Position numbers and translations under genes: made by a program
Origin: Bradyrhizobium sp. WBOS07
GTDB lineage: Bacteria; Pseudomonadota; Alphaproteobacteria; Rhizobiales; Xanthobacteraceae
Length of the DNA stretch: 64,000 bases
NCBI RefSeq assembly: GCF_024585165.1
Contig: NZ_CP029008.1
Coordinates: 3,720,001-3,784,000, forward strand
Direction: 5' to 3'
Part shown: positions 1-8,946 of the stretch, piece by piece
Layout of the letters: every line of letters begins with the position of its first letter
How positions within the stretch are numbered: position 1 is the first letter of the stretch
The notes under the pieces: model-generated
The model's database searches: none
What the model was told of the DNA's origin: nothing
Seen by the model: the letters and a program-made list of their open reading frames with translations, nothing else

Positions 1-217
1 TTCCCTTCCCGTCGCCCCCTGAGCTTCCGCTCGCAGGCTAGGCGCTCGCCGCAAGCTCGACAACCACCGCCGGGGCGGCCGCCCCCGCATTCGCTCGCGC
101 GGCGAAAGAGTGTCTGCCGGACAGCGGATATTTGCGACCGGCCCGTCGCAGCGTACCTCAGCACGCAAGCCGGCCGCTGCCGGCACAGATTCTCGGAGCC
201 AACAACAGGAGCCCATC

Positions 218-928
218 ATGGGTATCGAACAGAAGGTCGCCATCGTCACCGGTGCATCGCAGGGCATCGGCGCCGCCCTGGTCCGGGGTTTTCGCGATCG
301 CAATTACCGCGTCGTCGCCACGGCTCGCTCCATCAAGCCGTCGGGTGACGATGATATCCTCGCCGTGCCCGGCGACATCGCCGATCGGGCCACTGCCGAG
401 CGTGTGGTCTCTCAGGCCCTCGCCCGCTTCGGCCGTGTCGACACGCTGGTCAACAATGCCGGCATCTTCGTCGCAAAGCCGTTCACCCAGTACACGGTCG
501 AAGACTATGCAGCAGTGATGGGCACCAACGTCGCGGGCTTTTTCAACATCACCCAGCTCGCCATGGCCGAGATGGAGAAGCAGGGGTCCGGCCACGTCGT
601 CCAGATCACGACCACGCTGGCGGATCAGGCCAATTCGAACGTGCCCTCGGTGCTGGCCTCGCTGAGCAAGGGCGGGCTGAACGCCGCGACCAGATCGCTC
701 GCGATCGAATACGCCAAGCGCGGCATCCGGGTGAACGCGGTGTCGCCCGGCATCATCAAATCGCCGATGCACCCGGTCGCGACGCATGCGCAGCTCAGTG
801 CGCTGCACCCGGTCGGTCACATGGGCGAGATGTCCGACATCGTCGATGCGGTGCTCTATCTCGAGGGGGCCTCCTTCGTCACCGGCGAGATCCTGCACGT
901 CGACGGCGGGCAGAGCGCGGGACATTGA
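218..928 (+). CDS. Atypical short-chain dehydrogenase/reductase
   Basis: A 236-residue protein of the classical SDR family, NAD(P)-dependent oxidoreductases with a Rossmann fold. The N-terminal cofactor motif TGASQGIG is at about residues 11-18 and NNAG lies mid-protein. The C-terminus (VTGEILHVDGGQSAGH) is typical of FabG-like enzymes. The usual YxxxK active site is not intact: the lysine is in SLSKGG, but the position four residues before it is Ala rather than Tyr, and the usual serine segment reads ITTT. The start at 218 follows AACAGGAGCC; a frame extending further upstream lacks a convincing ribosome site. A small tautomerase follows 16 bases later, probably in one operon. Substrate unknown. 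Confidence 0.85.
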   Translation: MGIEQKVAIVTGASQGIGAALVRGFRDRNYRVVATARSIKPSGDDDILAVPGDIADRATAERVVSQALARFGRVDTLVNNAGIFVAKPFTQYTVEDYAAVMGTNVAGFFNITQLAMAEMEKQGSGHVVQITTTLADQANSNVPSVLASLSKGGLNAATRSLAIEYAKRGIRVNAVSPGIIKSPMHPVATHAQLSALHPVGHMGEMSDIVDAVLYLEGASFVTGEILHVDGGQSAGH

Positions 929-944
929 GACGAGGAGACGCACG

Positions 945-1181
945 ATGCCCATCGTCACCATTCAAGTGACCCGCGAGGGAACGACGCCGGGGGCGGCGTC
1001 GCTCTCGGCGGCGGAGAAGGCCGCTCTGATCGAGGGTTCGAGCCAGCTCCTGCTCGACGTGCTCGGCAAGCCGCTGGAGTCCACCTTCGTCGTGATCGAA
1101 GAACTCGACACCGCCAATTGGGGCTGGGGCGGGCTGCCCGTGCAGGAATTCCGACGCCGGCGCGCTGCCCAGACGGAATGA
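945..1181 (+). CDS. 4-oxalocrotonate tautomerase-like enzyme
   Basis: A 78-residue protein beginning Met-Pro-Ile-Val, so removal of Met exposes the N-terminal proline that acts as general base in the 4-oxalocrotonate tautomerase superfamily. The segment VVIEELDTANWGWGG matches the family's second half, where the aromatic active-site wall lies. It is slightly longer than the usual 62-72 residues. A GAGGAG ribosome site precedes the start, and the SDR gene ends just upstream, so the two are probably cotranscribed. Family assignment is firm; the substrate is unknown. Confidence 0.85.
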   Translation: MPIVTIQVTREGTTPGAASLSAAEKAALIEGSSQLLLDVLGKPLESTFVVIEELDTANWGWGGLPVQEFRRRRAAQTE

Positions 1182-1276
1182 TCGGCCGGTCATGCGCGCA
1201 AGGGGGGCCGTGACCGACGCAGACACGAAGCAGTCCATCGCGCCCCGGCCGAAACGGCATTGCGGAGGAGGCGCCG

Positions 1277-2737
1277 TCAGGAGTAGCGCATCACGCCGTC
1301 GTCGATCCGGCCGAAGCGCAGGGACACGATGTCGAGCGCGTAGTTCTGGTACAGCCGCCACGGCCGCTTCGAGCCCTGCTTCGGCATCTTGGCCACCGAG
1401 CGCTGCACATAGCCCGAGGTGAAATCCAGCGACGGCTGCGCTGTGATGGTCGAATCGTCGTTGTGCGGCACGCATTGACGGAAATTGTGCCGATCCATGT
1501 AGTTGATGAGACGGCAGACATATTCGCAGGTGAGATCGCATTTCAGCGTCCAGGACGCGTTGGTGTAGCCGAAGGCCGAGGCCATGTTGGGCACGTCGGC
1601 ATACATCATGCCCTTGTAGGTCAGGATCTTGGCAAAATCGACGGCGCGGCCGTCGACACTGACCTCGAGTCCGCCGACGACCTGGAGCACCAATCCGGTC
1701 GCCGTCACGATGATGTCGGCCGCAAGCTCGCTTCCATCCTTCAGGCGGATGCCGTCACGCGTGAACGTGTCGATTTCGTTGGTCACGACGCTGGCGCGCT
1801 GCTCGCGGATCGCCTTGAAGAGGTCGCCGTCCGGCACCAGGCACAGCCGTTGGTCCCAGGGATTGTAGCGCGGGGTGAAATGGGTTGCGACGTCGTAGTC
1901 GGGACCGAGCGCCATTCGCACGCCCTTGAGAATGAGGTCCTTGACCTTCGCAGGCTTGCGCCGGCTGAGCTGGAAGAAGAACATCCCCCACATCACGTTG
2001 CGCCAGCGGATCAAATGATAGGCCAGCCGCGCCGGGAGGTTGCGCCGCAATTTGTTGGCGAGGGGATCCTGCGCCGGCCGCGATACCACATAGGTCGGCG
2101 AGCGCTGCAGCATCGTGACCTGCGCCGCCTTCTTGGCGAGCTCCGGCACCAGCGTGACCGCGGTCGCGCCCGAGCCGATCACGACGACGCGTTTTCCCGC
2201 ATAGTCGATGTCCTCGGTCCATTTCTGCGGATGCACGATGCAGCCGGCGAAATCCGCAGCGCCCTTGAACTCCGGCGTGTAGCCCGCCTCGTATTTGTAA
2301 TAGCCCGAGCACATGAAGAGGAAATTGCAGGTGAAGCGGACCAGCTCGCTCGCGCCCTCGCCCGTGATGCGCTCGGCCTCGACGGTCCAGCGTGCCTCGC
2401 TGGTCGACCAGGATGCGCGCTTGACGCGATGACGGAAGCGGATGTGCTTGTCGATGCCGTTCTCGCCGGCTGTCTCGCGCACATAGTTCAGGATCTGCGG
2501 CCCGTCGGCGATCGCCTTCGGGTCGGTCCACGGCTTGAACGAATAGCCGAGCGTGAACATGTCGCTGTCGGAGCGGATGCCGGGATAGCGGAACAGGTCC
2601 CAGGTGCCGCCGATGCAGTCGCGCCCCTCCAGGATGACGTAGCTCTTGGTCGGACACCTGGTCTGCAAATGATAGCCCGCGCCGATGCCTGATAGCCCGG
2701 CACCGACGATCAGGACGTCGAAATGTTCTTGTTGCAT
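1277..2737 (-). CDS. FAD-dependent Baeyer-Villiger-type monooxygenase
   Basis: A 486-residue flavoprotein. The FAD-binding GAGLSGIGAGYHL is near residue 11, followed by GTWDLFRYPGIRSDSD, typical of class B flavin monooxygenases. A second Rossmann motif, VVIGSGATAVTLVPELA, would bind NADPH. The Baeyer-Villiger fingerprint FxGxxxHxxxW(P/D) appears as FKGAADFAGCIVHPQKW followed by Thr, so the last position is non-canonical. Such enzymes convert ketones to esters or lactones, or oxidise N or S atoms. The gene faces the SDR/tautomerase pair convergently. The ATG at 2737 has GGAGGAAACC upstream. The substrate cannot be told from the sequence. Confidence 0.87.
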   Translation of the reverse strand: MQQEHFDVLIVGAGLSGIGAGYHLQTRCPTKSYVILEGRDCIGGTWDLFRYPGIRSDSDMFTLGYSFKPWTDPKAIADGPQILNYVRETAGENGIDKHIRFRHRVKRASWSTSEARWTVEAERITGEGASELVRFTCNFLFMCSGYYKYEAGYTPEFKGAADFAGCIVHPQKWTEDIDYAGKRVVVIGSGATAVTLVPELAKKAAQVTMLQRSPTYVVSRPAQDPLANKLRRNLPARLAYHLIRWRNVMWGMFFFQLSRRKPAKVKDLILKGVRMALGPDYDVATHFTPRYNPWDQRLCLVPDGDLFKAIREQRASVVTNEIDTFTRDGIRLKDGSELAADIIVTATGLVLQVVGGLEVSVDGRAVDFAKILTYKGMMYADVPNMASAFGYTNASWTLKCDLTCEYVCRLINYMDRHNFRQCVPHNDDSTITAQPSLDFTSGYVQRSVAKMPKQGSKRPWRLYQNYALDIVSLRFGRIDDGVMRYS

Positions 2738-2844
2738 GGTTTCCTCCGCCGGGGAGGATTGTCCGCCCGCCGCTGCTGGCCGTCAATTGGCAATCGGCCG
2801 TGCCGCAAACGCAAAGCGAGTTGAATTCCATGCGCCGAAACAAT

Positions 2845-2870
2845 GAAGCCCCGGATCACTCCGGGGCTTC
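2845..2870 (-). terminator. Terminator hairpin after ahcY
   Basis: On the minus strand a perfect 10-bp stem (GAAGCCCCGG / CCGGGGCTTC) with a 6-base loop lies 28 bases past the ahcY stop and is followed by ATTGTTT. This is a good intrinsic terminator shape with a modest T-tract. Confidence 0.75.
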
Positions 2871-2897
2871 GCGTCGATGGTCGATCAGATCATTCGA

Positions 2898-4319
2898 TCA
2901 GTAGCGGTAATGGTCGCTCTTGTACGGACCTTCCTGCTTGACGCCGATGTAATCGGCCTGGTCCTTGCGCAGCTCGGTGAGCTTGACGCCGATCTTGGCG
3001 AGGTGCAGGCGGGCGACCTTCTCGTCGAGCGTCTTCGGCAGCACGTAGACCTTCTTCTCGTACTTGCCGTCCTTGTTGTTGGCGAACAACTCGATCTGCG
3101 CCAGCGTCTGGTTGGTGAACGACGCCGACATCACGAAGGACGGGTGGCCCATCGCGTTGCCGAGGTTCACGAGGCGGCCCTCCGACAGCATGATGATGCG
3201 GTGCTTGTCGGGGAATTCGATCTCGTCGACCTGCGGCTTGATGTTGGTCCACTTCAGGTTACGGAGCGCCGCGATCTGGATCTCGTTGTCGAAGTGGCCG
3301 ATGTTGCAGACGATGGCGCGATCCTTCATTGCGCGCATGTGCTCGATGGTGATGATGTCCTTGTTGCCGGTGGCGGTGACGAAGATGTCGGCGCGGGGCG
3401 CGGCGTCTTCCATGGTCACGACCTCGTAGCCTTCCATCGCCGCCTGCAGCGCGCAGATCGGATCGACTTCGGAGACCATGACGCGGCAGCCGGCCTGGCG
3501 CAGCGAGGCGGCCGAGCCCTTGCCGACGTCGCCGAAGCCGGCGACCATCGCGACCTTGCCCGACAGCATCACGTCGGTGCCGCGGCGGATGCCGTCGACC
3601 AGCGATTCACGGCAGCCATAGAGGTTGTCGAATTTCGACTTGGTGACGCTGTCGTTGACGTTGATGGCCGGCCACAGCAGCGTGCCTGCCTTCTGCATGT
3701 CATAGAGACGATGCACGCCCGTCGTGGTCTCCTCGGACACGCCCTTGATGCTCTTGGCGATCCCGGCGAAGTAACCCTTCGGCTTCTCCTTGAGCTGCTT
3801 CTTCAAAAGCGCGAAGAAGACTTCCTCTTCCTCGGAGCCGGGCTTGTCGAGGAAGGCGGCGTCGCCGTTCTCGGCGCGCAGGCCGAGATGGACGTACATG
3901 GTGGCGTCACCGCCATCGTCGAGGATCATGTTCGGGTGACCGCCGCCGTGCCAGTCGAACAGCTTCGCGGTGTAGTCCCAGTACTCGGCCAGCGTCTCGC
4001 CCTTGACGGCGAAGACGGGAATGCCAGCGGCCGCGATCGCGGCGGCGGCGTGGTCCTGCGTCGAATAGATGTTGCAGGAGACCCAGCGGATGTCGGCGCC
4101 GAGTGCGGCCAGCGTCTCGATCAGCACGCCGGTCTGGATCGTCATGTGCAGCGAGCCGGCGATGCGGGCGCCCTTCAGCGGCTGCTTCGGGCCGTACTCC
4201 TCGCGGGTGGCCATCAGGCCGGGCATCTCGGTCTCGGCCAGCGAGAGCTCCTTGCGGCCGAAATCGGCGAGCGAAATGTCCTTGACGATGTAATCGGTGA
4301 AGCCGGGCTTCGCGTTCAT
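2898..4319 (-). CDS. ahcY: S-adenosylhomocysteine hydrolase
   Basis: A 473-residue cytosolic enzyme that hydrolyses S-adenosylhomocysteine to adenosine and homocysteine, relieving inhibition of methyltransferases and closing the methyl cycle. The NAD-binding loop [12 protein letters not shown], the substrate region [16 protein letters not shown] and the conserved C-terminal KSDHYRY are all present, and the length is normal for the proteobacterial form. It lies downstream of metK on the same strand with a 137-base gap that contains a dispersed repeat. The ATG follows a CAGGAACCTCC ribosome site. No SAH riboswitch was recognised in the leader. Confidence 0.97.
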   Translation of the reverse strand: MNAKPGFTDYIVKDISLADFGRKELSLAETEMPGLMATREEYGPKQPLKGARIAGSLHMTIQTGVLIETLAALGADIRWVSCNIYSTQDHAAAAIAAAGIPVFAVKGETLAEYWDYTAKLFDWHGGGHPNMILDDGGDATMYVHLGLRAENGDAAFLDKPGSEEEEVFFALLKKQLKEKPKGYFAGIAKSIKGVSEETTTGVHRLYDMQKAGTLLWPAINVNDSVTKSKFDNLYGCRESLVDGIRRGTDVMLSGKVAMVAGFGDVGKGSAASLRQAGCRVMVSEVDPICALQAAMEGYEVVTMEDAAPRADIFVTATGNKDIITIEHMRAMKDRAIVCNIGHFDNEIQIAALRNLKWTNIKPQVDEIEFPDKHRIIMLSEGRLVNLGNAMGHPSFVMSASFTNQTLAQIELFANNKDGKYEKKVYVLPKTLDEKVARLHLAKIGVKLTELRKDQADYIGVKQEGPYKSDHYRY

Positions 4320-4342
4320 AGGAGGTTCCTGTTTGTTTGGCT

Positions 4343-4436
4343 CGTCATTCCTGGGCGCTGGTGACGCGAGCGAACCTGGAATCCGGAAGTGCGAGATTCC
4401 GGGGCTCGCCGCGGTTGCGGTGCCCCGGAATGACGA
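4343..4436. repeat. Dispersed palindromic intergenic element
   Basis: The metK-ahcY gap is largely filled by an imperfect palindrome beginning CGTCATTCCTGGG and ending GTGCCCCGGAATGACG, with an internal second arm pair around GGAATCCGG and GATTCCGGGG. This resembles the short intergenic palindromes found in many copies in Bradyrhizobium genomes. It could fold in the transcript between the two genes. Copy number cannot be judged from this window. Confidence 0.55.
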
Positions 4437-4456
4437 AAGTGACTTAGAGCACGCGC

Positions 4457-5653
<1,197 letters not shown>

Positions 5654-5668
5654 CAGTAACCCCTTGTT

Positions 5669-5686
5669 CCGCCGCTAAGCCGGCGG
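5669..5686 (-). promoter_or_regulatory. Hairpin between the methyltransferase gene and metK
   Basis: A short GC-rich inverted repeat (CCGCC...GGCGG, 8-base loop) lies between the end of the upstream methyltransferase gene and the metK start on the minus strand. No T-tract follows, so it may be a weak terminator, an mRNA stabiliser or a leader structure. It does not match a SAM riboswitch consensus known to me. Confidence 0.4.
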
Positions 5687-5714
5687 GCGTTTGCGATGTT
5701 TACTTTTGATGATG

Positions 5715-7070
5715 TCAATCACGCCGGCGCGAGATGACGTAGGATTCGTCGAGAAACCAGAGCCCATTGTATTTTCGCAGCACGTCCCTGGCGGCATCCA
5801 GAGTGCGGCCGTTTTGAGTCATTTCTGTCAACCGGTCGTCTTCAATCTGAGCGACATACACCGCCGCATTCCACGCTGCAAAGGCCGTGGAGGTCCCGAT
5901 CGTCCCGGTGACCTCGTTGGGCAGCGCTTCCATATCATACCTGAAGATCGAACGGTTATCCGCATAAGCATTAAAATTTAAGTCGCGGCCCACCGATCCG
6001 AGTTCATACTTAACGGCGCGCAATAGCTCATGACGGCTCACCGCGAAAGGGTTTTCTCCGGGCCAGATCGCCTGGATCATTTCCATGCCCGGATCCTGGC
6101 CATGGGAGTGGATCCCGATCAGCCGCCCTCCCGGCCGAAGCGCCCGCGCAAGCGGTGCGATGATCCGCTTGGCCCGGAAGTTCACGGAGGACAGGGCGCG
6201 GTAGGGCTGGGAGGCGATGACGAGATCGAAATTGGCCTCGGTCTGGCCCGGTCGCGGAATGGTCGAATCCAGCAGGAACCTGTGGTCCTCGCGATACAGC
6301 ACCAGAACGACGGGCCGCTCATACAGCGGCATGGCGGTGCGCGGGCTGATCGCGGCACGCCAGTTCTGCTCCAGAAACGGCCGGAGCTCGGCGATCTGCT
6401 GCTCGAACTCGCCCGATGAGGCGCCCCGCAGCGGGACCTCGTGCCAGACGGTCGCAGCCGCCGCCGCAGGCGATGCCGGCGTGAGCCAGGGCGCCTCCGA
6501 ATAGAACATGTTGGTGAAGACGAACACCGACGCCGGGTGCTCGAAAATGCGGTCCGGCACCTTCTCCAGCGTCAGGCGCAAATCCTCGAGACTGAGCTCC
6601 TTGCCGGCGACGTAGAACGGCATATGGGGAAAGCGCTGGTGCGTTGCGCGCAGCACCCGCGCCAGCACGGTGCCGTCGCCGACGCCGGCGTCGAACAGGC
6701 GCAGGGCCGGCGGGCGCGGATGGATCGAGGCGAGCTCCAGCGCGACCCTGTCCGCCACCACCCGCTTTTCGCTGCAGGTATGGACGAACAATAGGTATTT
6801 CTGGCGGTTCTCGAAGAAGCGGAAATTGCCGCGCGGATCGCGCTTCTCGGGCGGCACCTGGAGCCCTCGCGGCGGCGGCATGCCGCCGGCCATCGAGGCC
6901 GCCATGTAGGCCTGGATCCGCTCCAGCGTATCGATGGTGATGCGCTTGCCCTCGCGCAGGCGATGCACCAGCTTCCCATCGTTCACCGCGCGCCGGCCAA
7001 AGGTCGATTCCGCCATGTCCGCCTTGCGGCAGAACTCCGTGATCTGGCTCAGGATTTCGTCGTTCTTCAT
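5715..7070 (-). CDS. SAM-methyltransferase with N-terminal HTH-like segment
   Basis: A 451-residue protein. Residues 1-60 resemble a lambda-repressor-like DNA-binding fold (AESTFGRRAVNDGKLVHRLR, then a helix ITIDTLERIQAYM). From about residue 110 comes a class I methyltransferase domain with motif I LFDAGVGDGTVLARVL and a later LRPGGRLIGIHS motif. The start at 7070 is preferred over an upstream in-frame extension because that extension covers a strong inverted repeat and looks non-coding. It is encoded just upstream of metK and ahcY, so its cofactor cycle is genetically adjacent. Substrate and DNA target are unknown; autoregulation is a reasonable guess. Confidence 0.75.
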   Translation of the reverse strand: MKNDEILSQITEFCRKADMAESTFGRRAVNDGKLVHRLREGKRITIDTLERIQAYMAASMAGGMPPPRGLQVPPEKRDPRGNFRFFENRQKYLLFVHTCSEKRVVADRVALELASIHPRPPALRLFDAGVGDGTVLARVLRATHQRFPHMPFYVAGKELSLEDLRLTLEKVPDRIFEHPASVFVFTNMFYSEAPWLTPASPAAAAATVWHEVPLRGASSGEFEQQIAELRPFLEQNWRAAISPRTAMPLYERPVVLVLYREDHRFLLDSTIPRPGQTEANFDLVIASQPYRALSSVNFRAKRIIAPLARALRPGGRLIGIHSHGQDPGMEMIQAIWPGENPFAVSRHELLRAVKYELGSVGRDLNFNAYADNRSIFRYDMEALPNEVTGTIGTSTAFAAWNAAVYVAQIEDDRLTEMTQNGRTLDAARDVLRKYNGLWFLDESYVISRRRD

Positions 7071-7073
7071 GAG

Positions 7074-7130
7074 GTGGGACGCGGTGGGCAGACAGAGTGG
7101 GACGCCCCCTCCTAGCAAAGTCTGCCCACC
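7074..7130 (-). promoter_or_regulatory. Leader with 11-bp inverted repeat and direct repeats
   Basis: Directly upstream of the methyltransferase start, GGTGGGCAGAC (7083-7093) and GTCTGCCCACC (7120-7130) form a perfect 11-bp inverted repeat separated by 26 bases. GTGGGACGC occurs twice, at 7074-7082 and 7097-7105. The nested arrangement could be an operator or a folded 5' leader that masks the start region. Confidence 0.5.
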
Positions 7131-7267
7131 AAGGGAATAGTGGATTGAGTCACCTCCCCTGCCGTTCGCGCTGGCGCCAGCTGTGAAGCCCTGCTGCAGC
7201 GAGACGATCCGGCTGGCCAAGGACAGGCGGCCGGTCAACGCCATTACGCCGCCCGGGGCAGTCGCTG

Positions 7268-7540
7268 GTGATGGATGCGGGCGCGCCGATCGCGCCGCGA
7301 ATGCAGAAGATGACGCGCGATTTCCCGCGCGAAACCGCGCCGGGCCAGGTCGCGCTCGACGGCGAAGGCGCCAACTCGCCGTTCTCTGCCGCGCTGTCCC
7401 GCCATATCGGCACGCCCGGGCTGGAGGTGCAGCAAATGCTGACGCGGGTGCGGGCAGAGGTGGTGTCGAGCACCAGGAACAAGCAGGTGCCGTGGTCGAA
7501 CTCGTCGCTGCTGGGCGAGGTTTATCTGGCGGAGAAGTGA
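7268..7540 (+). pseudogene. C-terminal remnant of a caspase-family protein
   Basis: An open 90-codon stretch whose second half reads like the end of a bacterial caspase (peptidase C14) domain: DGEGANSPFSAAL, then TPGLEVQQMLTRVRAEV and STRNKQVPW. The intact caspase-like protein encoded at 36763-38598 carries the matching series GEAKNSPFATAL, TPGLDL and STGNKQEPF. The catalytic His and Cys portion that should precede it is absent, and upstream DNA gives no continuous reading frame with caspase features. It is therefore most likely a decayed gene; translation from an internal ATG is possible but unproven. Confidence 0.6.
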
Positions 7541-7591
7541 GGCGGGATTTGCGCGCTGCTTGTGAGCACAGTGCGCCCGACGTTCGCCGTC

Positions 7592-7708
7592 GTCGCCCGG
7601 CTTGACCAGGCGACCCAGTATTCCAGAGACGTCAGTATTCCGGAGACGTCAGCGATTCACCGTGAAGCCGCGGCGTACTGGATTCCCCGCCTTCGCGGGG
7701 AATGACAC
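7592..7708. repeat. Dispersed intergenic repeat, copy 1
   Basis: This stretch is an inverted relative of the sequence at 25085-25193. Shared blocks include the arm CCCGCCTTCGCGGGG, the CGGCGTACTGGAT segment and ACCCAGTATTCCAGAGACG. Inside this copy a 17-base unit (TATTCCAGAGACGTCAG) is tandemly duplicated with one mismatch (7619-7635 and 7636-7652). Confidence 0.7.
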
Positions 7709-7751
7709 CGAGCATGTGGTGAGGCCTCACCGTCGTTTAGCGGTGCGGGGC

Positions 7752-8870
7752 TCAGTTGCCCCACACTTCCTTGGCGATCTCGACAGCGAGGCTGAGCTTG
7801 GCCCATTGCTCTTCCTCGGAGAGGATGTTGCCCTCTTCCGTCGAAGCGAAACCGCATTGCGGGGAGAGCGCGAGCTGCTCCAGCGGCGCGAACTTGGCGG
7901 CTTCCTCCAGGCGGCGCTTGATGTCGTCCTTCTTCTCGAGCTCACCGAACTTCGAGGTGATGACGCCGACCACGACGACCTTGTTGCCCTTGGGCAGGAA
8001 GCGGAGCGGCTCGAAACCGCCGGCACGGTCAGAATCGTATTCCAGGAAGTAGCCGTCGTAATTGGTGCCGGCCAGCATGGTTTCGGCAACGGGCTCGTAG
8101 CCGCCCGAAGAAATCCAGGTCGAGCGGAAATTGCCGCGGCAGACGTGGGTCGTCACCACCATGTCGGCGGGCTTCTCGGCCAGCGCGTAGTTGATGATGC
8201 GCGCATAGATCTGCTGCAGACCGTCCGGGTTGTCGCCGCGCTCGCGCGCCTTCTGCAATTCGTCCTGCGAGCAGAGATAGGCCCACACGGTGTCGTCGAA
8301 CTGGAGATAGCGGCAGCCGGCGTCATAGAACGCCTTCACCGCCTTGCGATAGGTTTTGCCGAGGTCCTCGTAGAAGGCCTCGAGATCGGGATAGACGTCC
8401 TTGGAGATGGACTTGCGGCCGCCGCGGAAGTGCAGCACGGCGGGCGACGGTATCGTCATCTTGGCGGTGACGTGGGCCTGGTCGGCGACCTTCTTCAGGA
8501 AGCGGAAGTGGTCGAGCATCGGGTGATCGGCGGGGAAATCGAGCTTGCCGATGACGCGCACCGCGTCGTGACGGGTCTGCACGCCTGCGAACTGGATGCC
8601 GGTGTCGGGGTGGAACAGCTCGCAGCCGGTGAGCTTAGCCAGGAAATCGAAATGCCACCAGGAGCGGCGGAATTCGCCGTCGGTCGCGAGCTTGAGCCCG
8701 ATCGAGGCCTGCTTGTGCACGACCTTCTCGATCTCCATGTCCTCGATCTTGCGCAGATCGTCGGCCGAGATCTCGCCCTTCTCCAGCCGGATGCGGGCTT
8801 CCTTGATCTTGGCCGGACGCAGGAGGCTGCCGACCTCGTCGGCGCGGAAGGGGGCTCTGGTTCGCTGCAT
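7752..8870 (-). CDS. Cobalamin-independent methionine synthase family protein (MetE C-domain-like)
   Basis: A 372-residue protein homologous to the catalytic C-terminal half of MetE, like the stand-alone YxjG/YxjH group. The family transfers a methyl group to homocysteine (or a related thiol) using a zinc site. Candidate zinc ligands are visible in TTHVCRGNF (His-x-Cys) and a late Cys in SPQCGFAST. An early DEVGSLLRP and DGEFRRSWWHFDF are typical of the group. It lacks the MetE N-terminal domain, so the methyl donor may differ from polyglutamyl methyl-folate. The gene lies near metK/ahcY, fitting methionine recycling. Confidence 0.88.
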   Translation of the reverse strand: MQRTRAPFRADEVGSLLRPAKIKEARIRLEKGEISADDLRKIEDMEIEKVVHKQASIGLKLATDGEFRRSWWHFDFLAKLTGCELFHPDTGIQFAGVQTRHDAVRVIGKLDFPADHPMLDHFRFLKKVADQAHVTAKMTIPSPAVLHFRGGRKSISKDVYPDLEAFYEDLGKTYRKAVKAFYDAGCRYLQFDDTVWAYLCSQDELQKARERGDNPDGLQQIYARIINYALAEKPADMVVTTHVCRGNFRSTWISSGGYEPVAETMLAGTNYDGYFLEYDSDRAGGFEPLRFLPKGNKVVVVGVITSKFGELEKKDDIKRRLEEAAKFAPLEQLALSPQCGFASTEEGNILSEEEQWAKLSLAVEIAKEVWGN

Positions 8871-8911
8871 TCTTGTTTCTCCCGAAATTTCAGTCGGCGC
8901 TCGTTGTACCT

Positions 8912-8935
8912 CCTCTCACCGCACGCGGGGAGAGG
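8912..8935. repeat. Hairpin element of the CTCTCCCCGC family
   Basis: An imperfect palindrome (CCTCTCACCGC/GCGGGGAGAGG) sits between livF and the methionine synthase-like gene. It belongs with the better-matched hairpins at 12361-12478. It could act as a weak terminator for the Liv operon, but no T-tract follows. Confidence 0.5.
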
Positions 8936-8946
8936 CGAAGAAAAAG

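Noticed and set aside
1463..2692. Long open frame antisense to the monooxygenase gene
   Set aside because: It is a shadow of GC-rich codon usage; the minus-strand frame carries all flavoprotein motifs.
2877..4364. Long open frame antisense to ahcY
   Set aside because: It is fully explained by the opposite-strand ahcY coding sequence, with low-complexity Val/Leu/Asp/Arg content.
4320..4456. Possible SAH riboswitch upstream of ahcY
   Set aside because: The structured part is a dispersed palindrome related to intergenic repeats, and no SAH-aptamer core was recognised.
5654..5714. Possible SAM riboswitch upstream of metK
   Set aside because: Only a short 5-bp-stem hairpin is present; no consensus of SAM-I, SAM-II, SAM-V or SAM/SAH aptamers that I know fits the 61-base gap.
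7592..7708. Tandem 17-base units considered as a CRISPR-like array
   Set aside because: Only two adjacent units without spacers, inside a known type of dispersed repeat.
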